Positions 44,655-55,123 of a stretch of 64,000 nt of DNA are shown in pieces. Position 1 is the stretch's first letter. The number at the start of each line of letters is the position of its first letter. The translations under genes and the position numbers were made by a program. The notes below the pieces were generated by a model. That model was not told where the DNA came from. It worked only from the letters and a program-made list of their open reading frames with translations, and searched no databases. The stretch is from Bufo bufo (Eukaryota > Chordata > Amphibia > Anura > Bufonidae): positions 106,504,220 through 106,568,219 of the forward strand of contig NC_053392.1 in NCBI RefSeq assembly GCF_905171765.1, read 5' to 3'.

Positions 44655-45776
44655 TGCAGCACGCCAGACCTGCAGGATATGGCGATAGTGAGGTCACGGT
44701 TATGGGCAATCGAGGGTTACTCACTTTTTGGAGGACCCTGGGCAGGCATGCGGCAGTAAAGGAGAGGTAGACACAAGTTCCTCTGGGGCACACTCTGTAT
44801 AGAGAGACCTGGCCTGATGGTGTGTGAGGTGCCCTGGATGTTGCAGGTGTTTTGAGTGCCTGAGGCAAGGTCCCTTTAAGGATCGTGACGCCAGTGCCTG
44901 TAACGGTGGCACACTGATTTGTAGGAGTAGTAATGGAGTACACAGGTGGTAAACCAAACGTTGCTTTACTTTAGGAAACAGTCCAACTTTATACAGACAG
45001 TTTACAGTTGCTAATGGTGATGCAGTCCCTTCAACAATACTCCACAAGCAGGTTTACTTTCAATAATGGCAGGTATTAATCATGCAAGATACTTGGAGGG
45101 TATACAGTTAATGCTTTGTAGTACAATGCTACTCTATCCCCTCAGCTATTCTAGCTGGCTGGATCCCAAGGCCCGGATGCCTAAATGGTGGCTTTAATCC
45201 TTGGTATATAAATCCTTCCTCCAGTATGGGCTCTTGCTTTTATATTAAAGTCCCTCTGCTCATCAGGTTACTTATTTGAACTTGTGGTGCTGTTCCTGTT
45301 GTGGGGGAAGCTGCAGGTTTCTCCCAGGAGGTTCATTCCTACTACTGAGGTAATCTTCTGAGCTAACTGAGGCTCACTTTATCTACAGGCAGGCTAGAGT
45401 TCTTCACTAGCCTCCTGGTCGTGGCTAGCAGCCAGGGCTATCAAGCTGCATGTCAGGAGGAGGCCCTCAGCATATCTCTGGCTGGTGCCTTCTCACTTCT
45501 GTCTCCACAGACTCCTGACTACAGACTAACTCCTCCCTGTCTGGGCCTGAACATTTATACTAGGGGCTCTCTATCTCCCTCTAGTGTCTAGGATGCCTAA
45601 CAACACCCTCATAGGCCTGCTATGCATGTCAAAGGGGAAATATACATGAAAAGGCACATAGAAACATACATTAAATGCATAGTTAGATATAATATCACTG
45701 TCCCTTGTGAGCAGAAGTAACACGTGAACCAATTGACCCTTGTGTAGTGCCCACGCCTACCTAGTGGGACACTACA
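44655..45776 (-). repeat. 5' LTR of the cold-shock element
   Basis: 1122 bp with the same limits as the left copy. Both LTRs contain TCGTGACGCCA (41301-41311 in the left copy), the same 11 bases found in the primer-binding site. Confidence 0.92.
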
Positions 45777-45982
45777 TTGATCCCAGAAGACACCTTTTAA
45801 AAAAGATTGTTGGTCCATTGCCAGGTTTTATTGAACATGTATGGCCAGTATGAATGACTAGAACAGCCAGTATGGACAAAAATGTGTATGGCTGTGTCTG
45901 CGAAACGATTGTTCACCTGATGTTCAACCACCAGCCTACTTCTACAGTATTTAATGTGTAATCAGCTGGACAAGCTACATAG

Positions 45983-47680
45983 TAATACACATAACCACTA
46001 AAGCATATATGGTATAATTCAGTTTTAATGCCCATCACACTCTAAATAGCTTCCTTACATACGTATAAAAAATACGTGAGAGCACTAATTCTGTGTAGGT
46101 AGGAAAGATGAGGAAAATTCAAAAAAAAAACTCTAGCCATTAACAGGGTGGGGGAATTTAACCTGTCCAGTCTTTTTCATTAACATCAGCAACTGGACAT
46201 CGGCCTTTCAGGATCTTACGGAATCGTAATGATTCACCAAAAAATATCATATTTACTGTGGCTATGGATCACTTCTGTCTATGGCACTGGAGTACTGTAG
46301 CATCAACCTATTACATAGCACTGTACACAGATTGTAATAACTAATATCAGTCCTTTAAAAGGGTTTTCCAGGATTTTTATATTGATAATCGATCTTCTGG
46401 ATAGGTCTTCAGTATTTGATCGATGGAGGTCTCACACCCAGGACCCGCGCCGATCGCAGCTTACCAAGCACAGTGCCATACATTATATAGCAGCTGTGCT
46501 TGGTATCGCACTAAGCCTCATTCACTTCAATAGGGCTTAGCTGCTCCTAGGCCACTTGATCGATGAATGTGTCGGCCTAGGAAAAGCAGAAGGGCCGCCG
46601 CCTTCCGAAACAACTTATCGGTGGGGGTCTCTGGTGTCGGACCCCCACAGATCATATACTGATGACCTATCTAAAAGTATAAAAATCTCAGAAAATCTGA
46701 TGAGCCTCACAGTCCAAGTCACACATTTTCAGAGACAGTCCATGTTAAATTCAGGCTGTCTCTGGCCTAAAATGCATGGGGCTTATGTAAGCACCTCCCA
46801 TAAGTGGATGGTCCCACATGGTTCAGGGTTTTCCAGGGGGGAATAGTCTATTTGTCTTTTACCCACTGGAGTGTTGGTAAGTATAATAGATTAATATTAG
46901 ATACCAGAATGAGTGCTCCGCACTATTCAGATGTACAATGATCTGCAGTGTGTGTCCTGATGCAGGAAGACCACATGGGATTATAAATCATATAGGAAAA
47001 CCCAATAAATTAAAACAATAATAAATTAATAAAACACATGGACACAAGAATATAAGTGGATAAATTAGGCCACGGCCAACTTTATTAAGGAATAACTTAA
47101 CATATTATATAATAACCACAAAACTTATTTAAACCACAGATTAGACCAGCCATAAATTCGACCTAAACACCATATCATCTTGTCCACTCGCCACTTCACG
47201 GCGAGCGACTTTCCCCCTCCTTCTAATAAAGTGGCCGTGACAAATTAATTAACAGGGAGGGCGGGTGGGCCGCAGCTCCTCCAACGTAGCTTGACAGCCA
47301 GCCAGAAGCTGTCCCACACCGGACTAATAAACCCCGTGGGCTACACACCCCATAGCTCTGTATCCAATGCCCTAACTGTTGCTGGGTCCCCTACACCTTT
47401 TAGCCCCAGCAACAATCGTACCATAGGACACTTCCCTAAACCAATCCCCTAACATCTGCCCTAGCTTAGCAACCCAATCGATTTTTTTGCCAACTTGGCC
47501 ACCAATTTTGGCGGGCAATTTCCAGCCCAAACCAGCCCTATTCTACCAGTATAATGATTATAATCCCATAGGGATCCTAACATTCTACATGACTGCTCTG
47601 ACACCAGCAGAACAATGTTCCTCCTTGCTGTACCTGCGCTGCTGGTTTTGGCCACACCTGTTGAGAGAAATTTGTAGATG
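45983..47680. other. intergenic, T2-like remnant, no gene
   Basis: A T2-type start at 46355 (TTAAAAGGGTTTTCCAGG) with GATCGATCTTCTGGATAGG lies left of ~46690, where ACCTATCTAAAAGTATAAAA may be its decayed right end. 46880-47260 is AT-rich, with GGCCACGGCCAACTTTATT and AATAAAGTGGCCGTG forming an inverted pair (47071-47090 and 47225-47240). Otherwise unrecognised. Confidence 0.45.
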
Positions 47681-47820
47681 AAGAACAGGATTTCCAGGTC
47701 TCAGTGTGGTGTTAGATATGACTGTATGCTGTGTCCTGATTCTTCTGATCAGAGTATGGATACACAACTCAGTCTTTCAGCTTGGAACTTAACATGGGAC
47801 TTCGGTAAAGTGAACAGACA

Positions 47821-47875
47821 ATGGGAAATGAACTTCAAGTCATACTGATAGCCTTGATTTCTGGCTCCTTGGCAG
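47821..47875 (+). CDS. candidate first coding exon (signal peptide) of a host gene
   Basis: ATG in good context (acaATGG) opens a frame encoding MGNELQVILIALISGSLA and then stops being coding at a strong splice donor, CAG|GTAAGA at 47873-47881. The peptide has a polar start and a hydrophobic core, as in a cleaved signal sequence. The exon ends after the first base of a codon (phase 1), the usual arrangement for the leader exon of immunoglobulin-superfamily and other secreted or surface proteins. Upstream, 47700-47820 would be 5' untranslated sequence and has one short upstream ATG (aacATGGGA at 47793, stop after four codons). No second exon was found in the rest of the window, so either the intron is long or the exon is not real. 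Confidence 0.5.
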
Positions 47876-48104
47876 GTAAGATTGTACACAGGATGACTGC
47901 ATAGAACATGTATATTTCCATCATTAAATATCTATATGTAAGAGATGTAGTACAAACAGCCGAGTCCAACAATAACATTGATAGATAGTATAAGTAGGAG
48001 AGACAGCACTCTGGATAATGTGAAATAAGTGGATCCAGTCCGAGATTTTACCTGGGGTTAAGCACCTGGTCTACATAGCAGTGCTGCTATCTACACTTCA
48101 ACCT

Positions 48105-48147
48105 TGATAGATAGACAGATATGATAGATAGGTAGACAGACAGATAT

Positions 48148-48192
<45 letters not shown>

Positions 48193-48208
48193 GTAGACAG
48201 ACAGATAT

Positions 48209-48265
<57 letters not shown>

Positions 48266-48266
48266 T
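48105..48266. repeat. microsatellite (GATA)n
   Basis: Mostly perfect GATA units with interspersed GACAGACAGATAT and GATAGGTA. It abuts the 3' end of the minus-strand LINE (GTTACTATCTATC on the minus strand), so it probably grew from the LINE tail. Confidence 0.95.
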
Positions 48267-48404
48267 AACATCGTTTATAAGGCTGAAAAAAGACATTTGT
48301 CCATCCAGTTCGGCCTGTTATCCTGCAAGTTGATCCAGAGGAAAAAATTCCTTCCTGACTCCAATCAGGCAATCAGAATAATTCTCTGGATCAACGACCC
48401 CCCT

Positions 48405-49461
48405 CTAGTAGCTATAGACTGTAATATTATTACACTCCAGAAATACATCCAGGCCCCTCTTGAATTCCTTTATTGTACTCACCATCACCACCTCCTCAGG
48501 CAGAGAGTTCCATAGTCTCACTGCTCTTACCTTAAAGAGTCCTTTTCTATGTTTGTATACAAACCTTCTTTCCTCCAGACGCAGAGGATGTCCCCTCGTC
48601 ACAGTCACAGTCCTGGGGATAAATAGATGATGGGAGAGATCTCTGTACTAACCCCTGATATATTTATACATAGTTATTAGATCTCCCCTCAGTCGTCTTT
48701 TTTCTAAAGTGAATAACCCTAATTTTGATAATTTTTCAGGGTACTGTAGCCCACCCGTTCCAATTATTACTTTAGTTGCCCTCCTCTGAACCCTCTCCAG
48801 CTCTGCTATGTCTGCCTTGTTCACAGGAGCCCAGAACTGTACACAGCACTCCATGTGTGGTCTGACTAGTGATTTGTAAAGTGGCAGGACTATGTTCTCA
48901 TCACGGGCATCTATGCCCCTTTTGATGCAACCCATTATCTTATTGGCCTTGGCAGCAGCTGCCTGACACTGGTTTCTACAGCTTAGTTTTCGGTTCACTA
49001 AAATTCCCAGGTCCTTTTCCATGTCAGTGTTACCGAGTGTTTTACCATTTAGTATGTACGGGTGACTTGCATTATTCCTTCCCATGTGCATAATCTTATA
49101 TTTGTCAGTGTTAAACCTCATCTGCCACTTCTCTGCCAAGCCTCCAATCTATCCAGATCCCTCTGTAGCAGTATACTGTCCTCTTCAGTGTTAATTACTT
49201 TACACAGTTTAGTGTCATCTGCAAAAATGTATATTTTATTGTGCAAGCCTTGTACAAGATCATTATATGTACCCCACTAGTGACAGTGACCCAATCCGAA
49301 TGTGTACCTTTAATAACAACTCTCTGTTTTCTATCACTGAGCCAGTTACTTACCCACATACAGACATTATCCCCCAGTCCAAGCATTCTCATTTTATATA
49401 CTAACCTTTTATGTGGTACAGTGTAAAATGCTTTGGAGAAGTCCAGATATACGACATCCAT
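48405..49461 (-). pseudogene. LINE reverse transcriptase core and C-terminus
   Basis: Segments MDVVYLDFSKAFYTVPHKRL, MLGLGDNVCMWVSNWLSDR, MAEKWQMRFNTDKYKIMHMG, EKDLGILVNRKLSC, IVLPLYKSLVRPHMECC, LERVQRRATKVI and VRAVRLWNSLPEEVV follow the standard order of CR1/L2-group reverse transcriptase. The segment with the FADD box is missing or unreadable near 49150-49200. Confidence 0.83.
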
Positions 49462-49528
49462 TGGTTTGCCGCTGTCAAGTTTAGAACTTACCTCCTCTTA
49501 GAAAATGATTAAATTAGTTTGACATAAA

Positions 49529-50720
49529 GAAAAAATGTGGGGAATTGGGTCAGCACAACCTGTATGTGGTGCACATCACTATGGCGAAATACATATACAA
49601 ACAAAAAATACAAATGTGATAGCACTCTATATCCAGCATTCTGCCCTGCCTCCATGCTGGATGAGGCATTGGTGTACATTTTGGCCAAAGCGTAGTAAGC
49701 CACTCACCACGTCAAGGTCGCCTCTATTTGAGTGGTCCCTAACACTAGTTCCTACCTGTTTATGGGCCATGACAGCCACACAAAATCCAGGGAATGCAGG
49801 CCAGCGTGCATGCCAAGCACACTCTGCTTTTAACCCCGTCCGGTGCCATTACAGCTTTTGATCGGATCCAGGGATTCAAGTACCAACATGCACGCTGAGC
49901 CCACCATATATTTCTCCTGGAGCCAAATGGCTACTGGTAGGTTCTATATAAGCAGACTCAGTTTTATACTGACTTTAAAACCAGCCTCCAGGACAGATTG
50001 ACTGGTCAGGTGTGCATGACTCCAAGGAGATCGCCACGCCTCCAATATATACTACAAAGAAAAAATGTGGGGAATTGGGTCAGCACAACCTGTATGTGGT
50101 GCACATCACTATGGCGAAATACATATACAAACGAAAAATACAAATGTGATAGCACTCTACATCCAGCAATTTGCCTCCATGCTGGATGAGGCATTGGTGT
50201 ACATTTTGGCCAAAGCGTAGTAAGCCACTCACCACGTCAAGGTTGTGCTGACCCAATTCCCCACATTTTTTTTTTGTAGTATATATTTGAGGCGTGGCGA
50301 TCTCCTTGGAGTCATTGCACACCTGACCAGTCAATCTGTCCTGGAGGCTGGTTTTAAAGTCAGTATAAAACTGAGTCTGCTTATATAGAACCTACCAGTA
50401 GCCATTTGGCTCCAGGAGAAGTATATAGTGGGCTCAGCGTGCATGTTGGTACTTGCATCCCTGGATCCGATGAAAGCTGTAATGGCACCGGACGGGGTTA
50501 AAAGCAGAGTGTGCTTGGTGTGCACGCTGGCCTGCATTCCCTGGATTTTGTGTGGCTGTCATGGCCCATAAACAGGTAGGAACTAGTGTTAGGGACCACT
50601 CAAATAGAGGCGACCTTGACGTGGTGAGTGGCTTACTACGTTTTGGCCAAAATGTACACCAATGCCTCATCCAGCATGGAGGCAAATTGCTGGATGTAGA
50701 GTGCTATCACATTTGTATTT
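49529..50720. mobile_element. inverted composite element, Penelope-like structure, 15-bp TSD
   Basis: The flanks are identical TTAGTTTGACATAAA (49514-49528, 50721-50735). A unit starting GAAAAAATGTGGGGAATTGG runs 49529-50050. Its first ~180 bp are repeated directly at 50051-50243. The rest, 50244-50720, is the reverse complement of the unit. Direct plus inverted partial copies with a long TSD are typical of Penelope-like elements, but no reverse transcriptase is present, so the class is inferred. The word TTTTGGCCAAAATGTACACC is palindromic at its start. Confidence 0.7.
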
Positions 50721-50734
50721 TTAGTTTGACATAA

Positions 50735-50915
50735 AACCATGCTGATATGGCGTTATTTGCTTATTTTTATTGAGGTACTTCAAGGTAGCATCTCTTAGAA
50801 AACCTTTAAACAGTTTACCCACAACAGATGTTAAACTTACTAGCCTATAGTTTCCGGGCAATGTTTTTTGACGCTTTTGAATATTGGCACCAATTGCGCC
50901 AATCCTGTGGAACAC
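50735..50915 (-). pseudogene. LINE reverse transcriptase N-terminal segment
   Basis: QKTLPGNYRLVSLTSVVGKL and YLNKNKQITPYQHGFM are reverse transcriptase motifs that precede the core. They are separated from the core by the 49529-50720 insertion. A local 24-base duplication (ATTGCGCCAATCCTGTGGAA, 50892-50940) disturbs the upstream frame. Confidence 0.8.
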
Positions 50916-51459
50916 AGGATTGCGCCAATCCTGTGGAACACTCCCTATCAGTATAGAGTCCTTAAATATCAGAAATAAGGGTCTGGCTATGACATTACTT
51001 AATTCTCTTAGGATATGGGGGTATATGGCATCTGGTTCCGGCGATTTGTCTATTTTAATCTTTCTAAGACACCGCTTCCTGGGTCAGCCAGGGCACTTTT
51101 AATGAGGAATTTACTTTTACATTCTGCATTTCATCTGACAGTTTATTTTGTTCAGTGAATACAGTGGAGAAAAAAAATATTTAATAGCTTTACTTTCTCC
51201 TCATCGCTCTCTGCAACTCCCCCCTCATTACTCTGTAAAGGGCCGACACCTTTAGATTTATACTTTTTACCATTTATATAATTGAAGAACATTTTAGGGT
51301 TAGTTTTGCTCTCTTAGGTAATTCATCTCTCAGTCTCTAGTTTGGCTGCTTTTATTTGTCTTTTACTTATAGAGATGGCCTTGCGGTTCGCCCGGCGGTC
51401 GTTTCGCTGCAAACTTTGCTCGTTCGCGGTTCACCAAACGGAGGTACACAGAGTGGCAG

Positions 51460-51790
51460 CTACACAGAGTGGCAAACTATTGGAACAAATAATTTCTACT
51501 GGTGTGATATACCAGTTGCCCCCCAAACAAAACTGATTGAAGCAGGGGTGTAATATACCAATAATATACTTTTTATATAGTGCATTTAGGTAGTGCAGCA
51601 TTTGTTTGCCATTTTGCTGCGTTACCGCAGCTACACAGAGTGGCAAACACTATTGGAACAAATAATTTCTACTGGTGTGATATACCAGTTGCCCCCCCCC
51701 AAAAAGTGATTGAAGCAGGGGTGTTATATACCAATAATATACTTTCTATATAGTGCATTTAGGTAGTACAGCATTTGTTTGCGGTTTTGG
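51460..51790. repeat. 171-bp tandem duplication in the hAT element
   Basis: CTACACAGAGTGGCAAAC starts copies at 51460 and 51631. Both run through GGTGTGATATACCAGTTGCC to CAGCATTTGTTTGC. Confidence 0.9.
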
Positions 51791-52291
51791 CTGCATTCTG
51801 CTTTTGCGGGCGCTGGCAGAGGAATTTTCACTCACAGAGAAACAGTTGCGAGTACCAATCCAACAGCGCATGCAATAAGAGGGTGGTTTGAAGATGTGTT
51901 GGTCACTTCGGATATGAGATCATTCTTGCAGCCAACCCATCGACAGCCGCCCTCTGGATCCTGCCTCAGGGAACGCTTAGACCGTCAGGTGTCCGACTAC
52001 ATCGGGTTAACGGCCGGTGTGGACGCTCTGAGAAGTGAAGAACCCCTGGACTACTGGATGTGCAGGCTTGACCTGTGGCCAGAGCTGGCACAATTTGCCA
52101 TGGAACTGTTGGCTTGCCCCTCGTCCAGTGTCCTGTCCGAAAGGACGTTCAGCGCAGCAGGTGGGATCGTGACCGATAAGCGCACTCGCCTAGCTCACGG
52201 CAGTGTGGACTACCTCACATTTCTAAAAATGAATGAGGCATGGATCTCGGAGGAATTCAACACATGTGACCAGTCGACCACGTTTAATTGA
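51779..52291 (+). pseudogene. hAT transposase C-terminal dimerisation domain
   Basis: 170 residues, of which 88-152 are the hAT dimerisation region: PLDYWMCRLDLWPELAQFA, ELLACPSSSVLSERTFSAAG, DKRTRLAHGSVDYLTFLKMN. The BED finger and the catalytic core are absent. The apparent ATG is arbitrary. It could be the last exon of a longer ancestral transposase. Confidence 0.88.
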
Positions 52292-52410
52292 ATTTCCTCA
52301 TGACAGCCCACAAAAATCCACCACCACCCATAACAAATAATGGTCCCTGTCTTGGGTAAATACAGTGGCATAAAGGCCTTTTCTGACCGGTGAATGTCTA
52401 TTTATTTAGG

Positions 52411-53060
52411 CCTCTGAGGAATTCAACACCTGTGACGACCACGTATTTAAACTTCTATCATTAGGTTTTTTTTCTAGAGGGGCGATTTCATTAGCCATGT
52501 TTTTAATCCAATTTTATATTTTTCGTTTTTTTAAACATATGTATTTGACCTGTATTTGGGCTGGACTTCAGTAAAATTGATATCCATTGCCAGTCTAATA
52601 GACCTCCAGCCACGTACTTACTTGTTCTTTTATGTACGCTGAATGTGTAATTTTTAGGGCCTGTAGTCCACTGGCCTGCTGTAAAATTGATATCCAATGA
52701 CCGTATAATCTATCTCCAGCCACATACTTACTTGTTCTTTTATGTACGCTAAATGCATAATTTTTGGGGCCTGTAGTACACTGGCCTGCTGTAAAATTGA
52801 TATCTAATGACCATGTAATCTACCTCCAGCCACAAACTTACTTGTTCTTTTCTGTGCGCTGAATGCATAATTGTTGCAGCCTTGGAGGAATTCAACACCA
52901 GTGACGACCACGTGTTATCGAATTTCAACTATTATCATTAGTTTTTTTTTTCAAGAGGGGGGATTTCGTTAGCCATGTTTTTAATCCAATTTTATATTTT
53001 TAGTTCTTTTAAACATATGTATTTGACCTGTATTTGTACTCGCCTGCAGTAAAATTGATA
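52411..53060. repeat. 110-bp tandem array nested in a larger duplication
   Basis: GTAAAATTGATATC recurs at 52571, 52681, 52791 and 53049. The first three are exactly 110 bp apart. The block beginning GAGGAATTCAACACC (52418, 52886) is also duplicated around them. Confidence 0.85.
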
Positions 53061-53489
53061 TCCATTGACTGTGTAATCTACCTCCAGCCAAATACTTACT
53101 TGATCTTTTATGTCCGGTGAATGCCTAATGTTTGGGGCCTGTAGTCCAGTGGCCTAAAATAAAAAATTTCTAGGCTCCAGCAGGCCACATTTTTGACAGT
53201 TTCCCTTTTAAGATGCATAAAAATGGCCCCTGATTAAAATACATATTTTTTGTGGGAATTTTTGCCATTGATCCCCCTCTGGTATGTCACTGTCCATGTT
53301 GTGGGACGATTTGTGCACTTCTTGTAAGTATTTGGTGGCTGCAAAAATGACCTGAAGGTTTTTCAGGTTCGCCTGCCATTAAAGTGAATGGGGCCCGCCG
53401 CAAACATGCGATTCGCGAACATTTTATTGCGTTAACACGATTGCATTCACAAACCGTCCGGCCGATGTTCGTCCATCACTATTTACATA

Positions 53490-53921
53490 TAAAAAAAAAT
53501 TCCTTATAGTTTTTCAGTGCTTCCTCGCACCCCTCCTGATTTTGTGATTTAAATGCTTTCTTTTTGTGATTTATTTCTTTCTTTACAGTTCTATTTATCC
53601 ACATTGTTTTTTCTTGTTCCTTAACCTTTTATTCCCATAAGGTATATACCTCTGTGAGGAATATGGATGATTATTTACTGTCAGCCATGTTCACACACCA
53701 ACCATTTGCTGAAAGGTAGCAGAGGTAGTGAGCTCCACAGGGGAGGGGGGGGGGGGGGCTGTTTCAAAGCCAGCCAGATGGCAGAGAGCAGACAAATATC
53801 TGCTGGACCCCATTACAGTTAATGGGGCTGGCAGGCATTCCGGTAAAATCCAGCAATGCTGGATCCAGAGAACTCCAGTAGGCTGCCAAAATGCTGTGAC
53901 GTAGATGTGAAATTAGCCTTA
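53490..53921. other. LINE remnant and truncated MITE
   Basis: 53490-53700 continues the minus-strand LINE. 53720-53918 ends GATGTGAAATTAGCC next to TTA, the right end of a TTA-type MITE whose left end is missing. Confidence 0.5.
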
Positions 53922-54374
53922 GGACTCTTTCACATAAGCAATACGGATTGGCCCAGGATGTGTTCAGTTAAAAAACGATGGTTTTGCCAGTAAGTTCAAT
54001 CAGTTTTTTTTTTTTTACTGTTTTCAGTGTGTTAGTTTTTTCAGTCCGGATTGGATGCATTTTTTACACGCGTGAAATAAAACTGAAAGATAACAATCTA
54101 CATCTCCTAGCAACCATCAGTAATAAAACGCTTTGTATCCGGATGCCTTACGTTTTTCATTTCATGTAAGCTCTATTCACTTCTATGGAGCCAGAGCTGC
54201 GTGAGAGATGCACAATTCAGAACATGCTGCGATTTTTTTCTGAACGGAGAGATGATGCATGAAAAACGTGTAGACAGACCCATTGACATGAGTGGGGCAG
54301 GATTCAGTCCGGATGTTATGCGTTCACTACACTCATTGCACCTGGACAGAAAACTCACCTGTGTGAAAGAGGTC
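53922..54374. mobile_element. TTA-flanked inverted-repeat MITE
   Basis: Ends GGACTCTTTCACATAAGC and the complement of GACCTCTTTCACACAGG. TTA at 53919-53921 and 54375-54377. Same family as the MITE split by the second gypsy element. Confidence 0.82.
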
Positions 54375-54377
54375 TTA

Positions 54378-54910
54378 AAGGTGTATTACAGGATTTTACT
54401 ATTGATAACCTTAGGATGGTCCATCATTATCGTACTGGTGGGGTTAAACACCCCATATCCCCACCAATCAGATATTTGGCAGTTTTGGTAGCCAAAATCA
54501 GGAGTGGATCATAAAAGAAGAGAAAGTATAAAGAACAGATATGACTTCTCCTCTTTTTTGAGTTCACTCCTGGCTTTGGCTTCCAAAACTGCTTCAGGAG
54601 ACCTGTCCCTGTGGCTGTACCCTTTCACATAATTTTATTTTCATTCCTTAATGTGTTAATTTAAGTTATGTACCAGTGGGAGTTTTAACACGCTCAACAG
54701 GTTCGCACAGAGAACACAATAAGAAAATATGACTTTGAATTTGGAAATAATTGCATATTTTACCTTGTGTGGCGTCATGGGATAATGGCATGCTGCTACA
54801 CTGGAAACTGGTATGCTGTCAAGCAAAATAAGCCTGAGGGGGACCTGCTCCAAAGCACACGTTTTGGTAATGTTACTTGGGACTCAAATGCTGTCCTCTG
54901 TGTGATATGG
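54378..54910. other. intergenic, possible T2 start, no gene
   Basis: The TTA after the MITE leads into TAAAGGTGTATTACAGGATT, a T2-like start without a visible partner. The rest is unrecognised. Confidence 0.4.
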
Positions 54911-55078
54911 TGTTATGGAATCCTGGAGGGTGGTGGGTGAGAGGGTTGTTTGTGTTGGGGTTTATGTACCTCTATGTGTATCTGTGTTATTTGCTGTTAT
55001 GGAATCCGGGAGGGCGGTGGGTGAGAGGATTGTTTGTGTTGGGGTTTATGTACCTCTATGTGTATTCGTGTTACTTAA
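54911..55078. repeat. 84-bp tandem duplication
   Basis: TGTTATGGAATCCTGGAGGG at 54911 recurs as TGTTATGGAATCCGGGAGGG at 54995. The copies differ at a few positions. Confidence 0.92.
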
Positions 55079-55123
55079 AATCAATGAAAATCATCTGATT
55101 TGAAAAATAGTATTATAGAATAA

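Larger units (their letters stand above)
41073..45776 (-). mobile_element. non-autonomous LTR element carrying a cold-shock-domain ORF
   Basis: Two direct LTRs (41073-42184 and 44655-45776) enclose 2470 bp. The minus-strand order is 5' LTR, primer-binding site, a 432-residue ORF with a cold-shock domain, about 830 bp without coding potential, polypurine tract, 3' LTR. There is no protease, reverse transcriptase or integrase. The flanks TTAA (41069-41072) and TTGA (45777-45780) are a 4-bp duplication with one difference. The empty site TTGA is preserved in the paralogous module near 35700. It would have to be mobilised in trans by a related retrovirus-like or gypsy-like element. Confidence 0.88.
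40410..45982. repeat. 0.8 kb repeated module, copy 2, interrupted by an LTR element
   Basis: 40410-41072 and 45777-45982 together match 35041-35847 with only scattered differences and about 52 extra bases near 45850-45900. Removing 41073-45776 restores a continuous sequence around CTCATATTGATCCCAGAAG, which copy 1 shows as an empty site. Confidence 0.88.
51370..53481 (+). mobile_element. hAT element with C-terminal transposase remnant
   Basis: Ends TAGAGATGGCC..CGGTTCGCCCGG and GGCCGATGTTCGTCCATCACTA. The flanks TTTACTTA (51362-51369) and TTTACATA (53482-53489) match at 7 of 8 bases. The 2112 bp carry a fragment of transposase and two blocks of tandem repeats. Confidence 0.82.
48267..53700 (-). 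mobile_element. degenerate CR1/L2-like LINE interrupted twice
   Basis: Minus-strand remnants of one LINE ORF2 lie in order from right to left: RT N-terminal part (50915-50735), RT core (49461-49195), and C-terminal part (49139-48405). Upstream LINE sequence continues at 50940-51361 and 53490-53700. It is split by a composite insertion (49529-50720) and a hAT element (51370-53481). Stops and frameshifts show that it is old. Confidence 0.75.

Noticed and set aside
47614..47680. MFLLAVPALLVLA frame as an alternative signal-peptide exon
   Set aside because: It ends in a stop after 20 codons without a convincing splice donor. Kept only as a note next to the better candidate at 47821.
49529..50720. 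Hammerhead ribozyme in the Penelope-like composite
   Set aside because: No CTGATGA...GAAA core in the right arrangement could be found by eye.
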